Shown here: positions 63,742-64,000 of the stretch, one piece after another
How the letters are laid out: each line of letters starts with the position of its first letter
Position numbering within the stretch: the stretch's first letter is position 1
Assembly (NCBI RefSeq): GCF_002291445.1
Contig: NZ_CP014137.1
Coordinates: 1,240,001 to 1,304,000, forward strand
Length of the DNA: 64,000 nucleotides
Source: Brenneria goodwinii
GTDB lineage: Bacteria > Pseudomonadota > Gammaproteobacteria > Enterobacterales > Enterobacteriaceae
Direction: 5' to 3'
Program-made: the position numbers and the translations under genes
Notes under the pieces: model-generated
Told to the model about the DNA's origin: nothing
Database searches by the model: none
Seen by the model: the letters and a program-made list of their open reading frames with translations, nothing else

Positions 63742-64000
63742 TCAGCGAATACGGGAGCGGGGATCGAGCCGATCGCGCAGCCAGTCGCCCAGCACGTTAA
63801 CGGAAAAAACCAGCAGGAACAGACAGGCGCCCGGAAAGGCGACAATCCACCAGGCGCGTTCGATATACTGCCGGCCGACGCTCATAATCGAACCCCAACT
63901 GGAGGCCGGCGGCTGAATACCCAGCCCGAGAAACGACAACCCGGCCTCCATCAGGATCATCAGGCCAAACTCGGCGGTGGCGACAATCAGCAACGGACCG
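63742..64000 (-). CDS. peptide-type ABC transporter permease (DppC family), 3' part
   Basis: The last 85 codons of a binding-protein-dependent permease; the 5' part is beyond the window. EAGLSFLGLGIQPPASSWGS is the EAA-loop region and conserved tail of DppC/OppC proteins, followed by the last membrane segment (WWIVAFPGACLFLLVFSVNV) and NVLGDWLRDRLDPRSR. It lies eight bases upstream of the SDR gene. Confidence 0.92.
   Translation of the reverse strand, partial: GPLLIVATAEFGLMILMEAGLSFLGLGIQPPASSWGSIMSVGRQYIERAWWIVAFPGACLFLLVFSVNVLGDWLRDRLDPRSRIR

Noticed and set aside
719..63993. Many long frames antisense to or out of frame with mfd, ppsA, suf genes and the amidase
   Set aside because: They are shadows of GC-rich real genes; they lack family motifs and ribosome sites.
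1..64000. CRISPR arrays, tRNA or rRNA genes, insertion sequences, prophage or plasmid origins
   Set aside because: No regularly spaced repeats, tRNA-like or rRNA segments, transposase or integrase motifs were seen.

Overview
The window is chromosomal DNA of an enterobacterium, most likely a plant-associated member of the Pectobacteriaceae (Brenneria, Pectobacterium or Dickeya type). The basis is gene content and order. mfd/lolCDE/nagK/cobB, btuC-btuE-btuD-nlpC-ydiV-selO, ppsR/ppsA, ydiK-rprA, ydiJ-menI, sufABCDSE-ldtE-lpp-pykF all match enterobacterial families in length and motifs. The accessory load is plant-flavoured: an aryl-beta-glucoside (bgl/arb) operon, sugar-acid catabolism and haem uptake. 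The assignment is from memory of protein families, not from a search.

Layout. 1-2.4 kb: the 5' part of a Pho-box-controlled alkaline phosphatase (minus), a decayed copy of the mfd 3' end, and a periplasmic trehalase. 2.7-11.2 kb: mfd (minus), then lolC-lolD-lolE-nagK-cobB (plus). 11.6-18.5 kb: btuC, btuE, btuD, nlpC, lplA, an AraC-regulator remnant, a degenerate EAL protein (ydiV type) and selO. 18.5-22.2 kb: hmuSTUV haem uptake (minus) under a Fur box, without the usual receptor gene. 22.5-27.6 kb: an IclR regulator, keto-deoxy sugar-acid aldolase, pentonate dehydratase and GntP-type permease, equivalent to E. coli yjhIHGF. 27.6-31.1 kb: ppsR and ppsA, divergent, with a Cra site. 31.1-31.8 kb: a non-coding stretch dense in hairpins. 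31.8-38.2 kb: an apbE-type lipoprotein, the small RNA rprA, ydiK, ydiJ, menI. 38.4-45.0 kb: a small gene of unknown function under a near-perfect Fur box, an inverted-repeat array, then the suf operon. 45.5-48.7 kb: ldtE, lpp, pykF (with a Cra site). 49.0-58.5 kb: a bgl operon with a CRP site and two RAT/terminator antitermination modules, running antiterminator, PTS permease, phospho-beta-glucosidase, Tat-exported GH78-like hydrolase, BglH porin and exported nucleoside-hydrolase-like protein. 58.6-64 kb (minus): a peptide-type ABC importer (permease fragment and two ATPases) with an SDR dehydrogenase and a penicillin-acylase-family amidase, cut by the window end.

How the genes work together. 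Cra sites at ppsA and pykF fit the classic reciprocal control of gluconeogenesis and glycolysis. Iron control is clear at hmuS and at the unknown gene at 38.4 kb, and possible at suf. The bgl operon looks like a complete outer-membrane-to-cytoplasm route for glycosides, with two exported enzymes that could trim the substrate before PTS uptake. The ABC/SDR/amidase cluster looks like import of an amide or acylated compound followed by cytoplasmic hydrolysis and oxidation; its substrate is unknown. The most unusual items are the duplicated mfd tail flanking the trehalase gene, the enlarged second RAT element, the expanded bgl operon, the amidase/ABC cluster, the Fur-controlled unknown gene and the structured non-coding elements near 31.4 and 38.9 kb.
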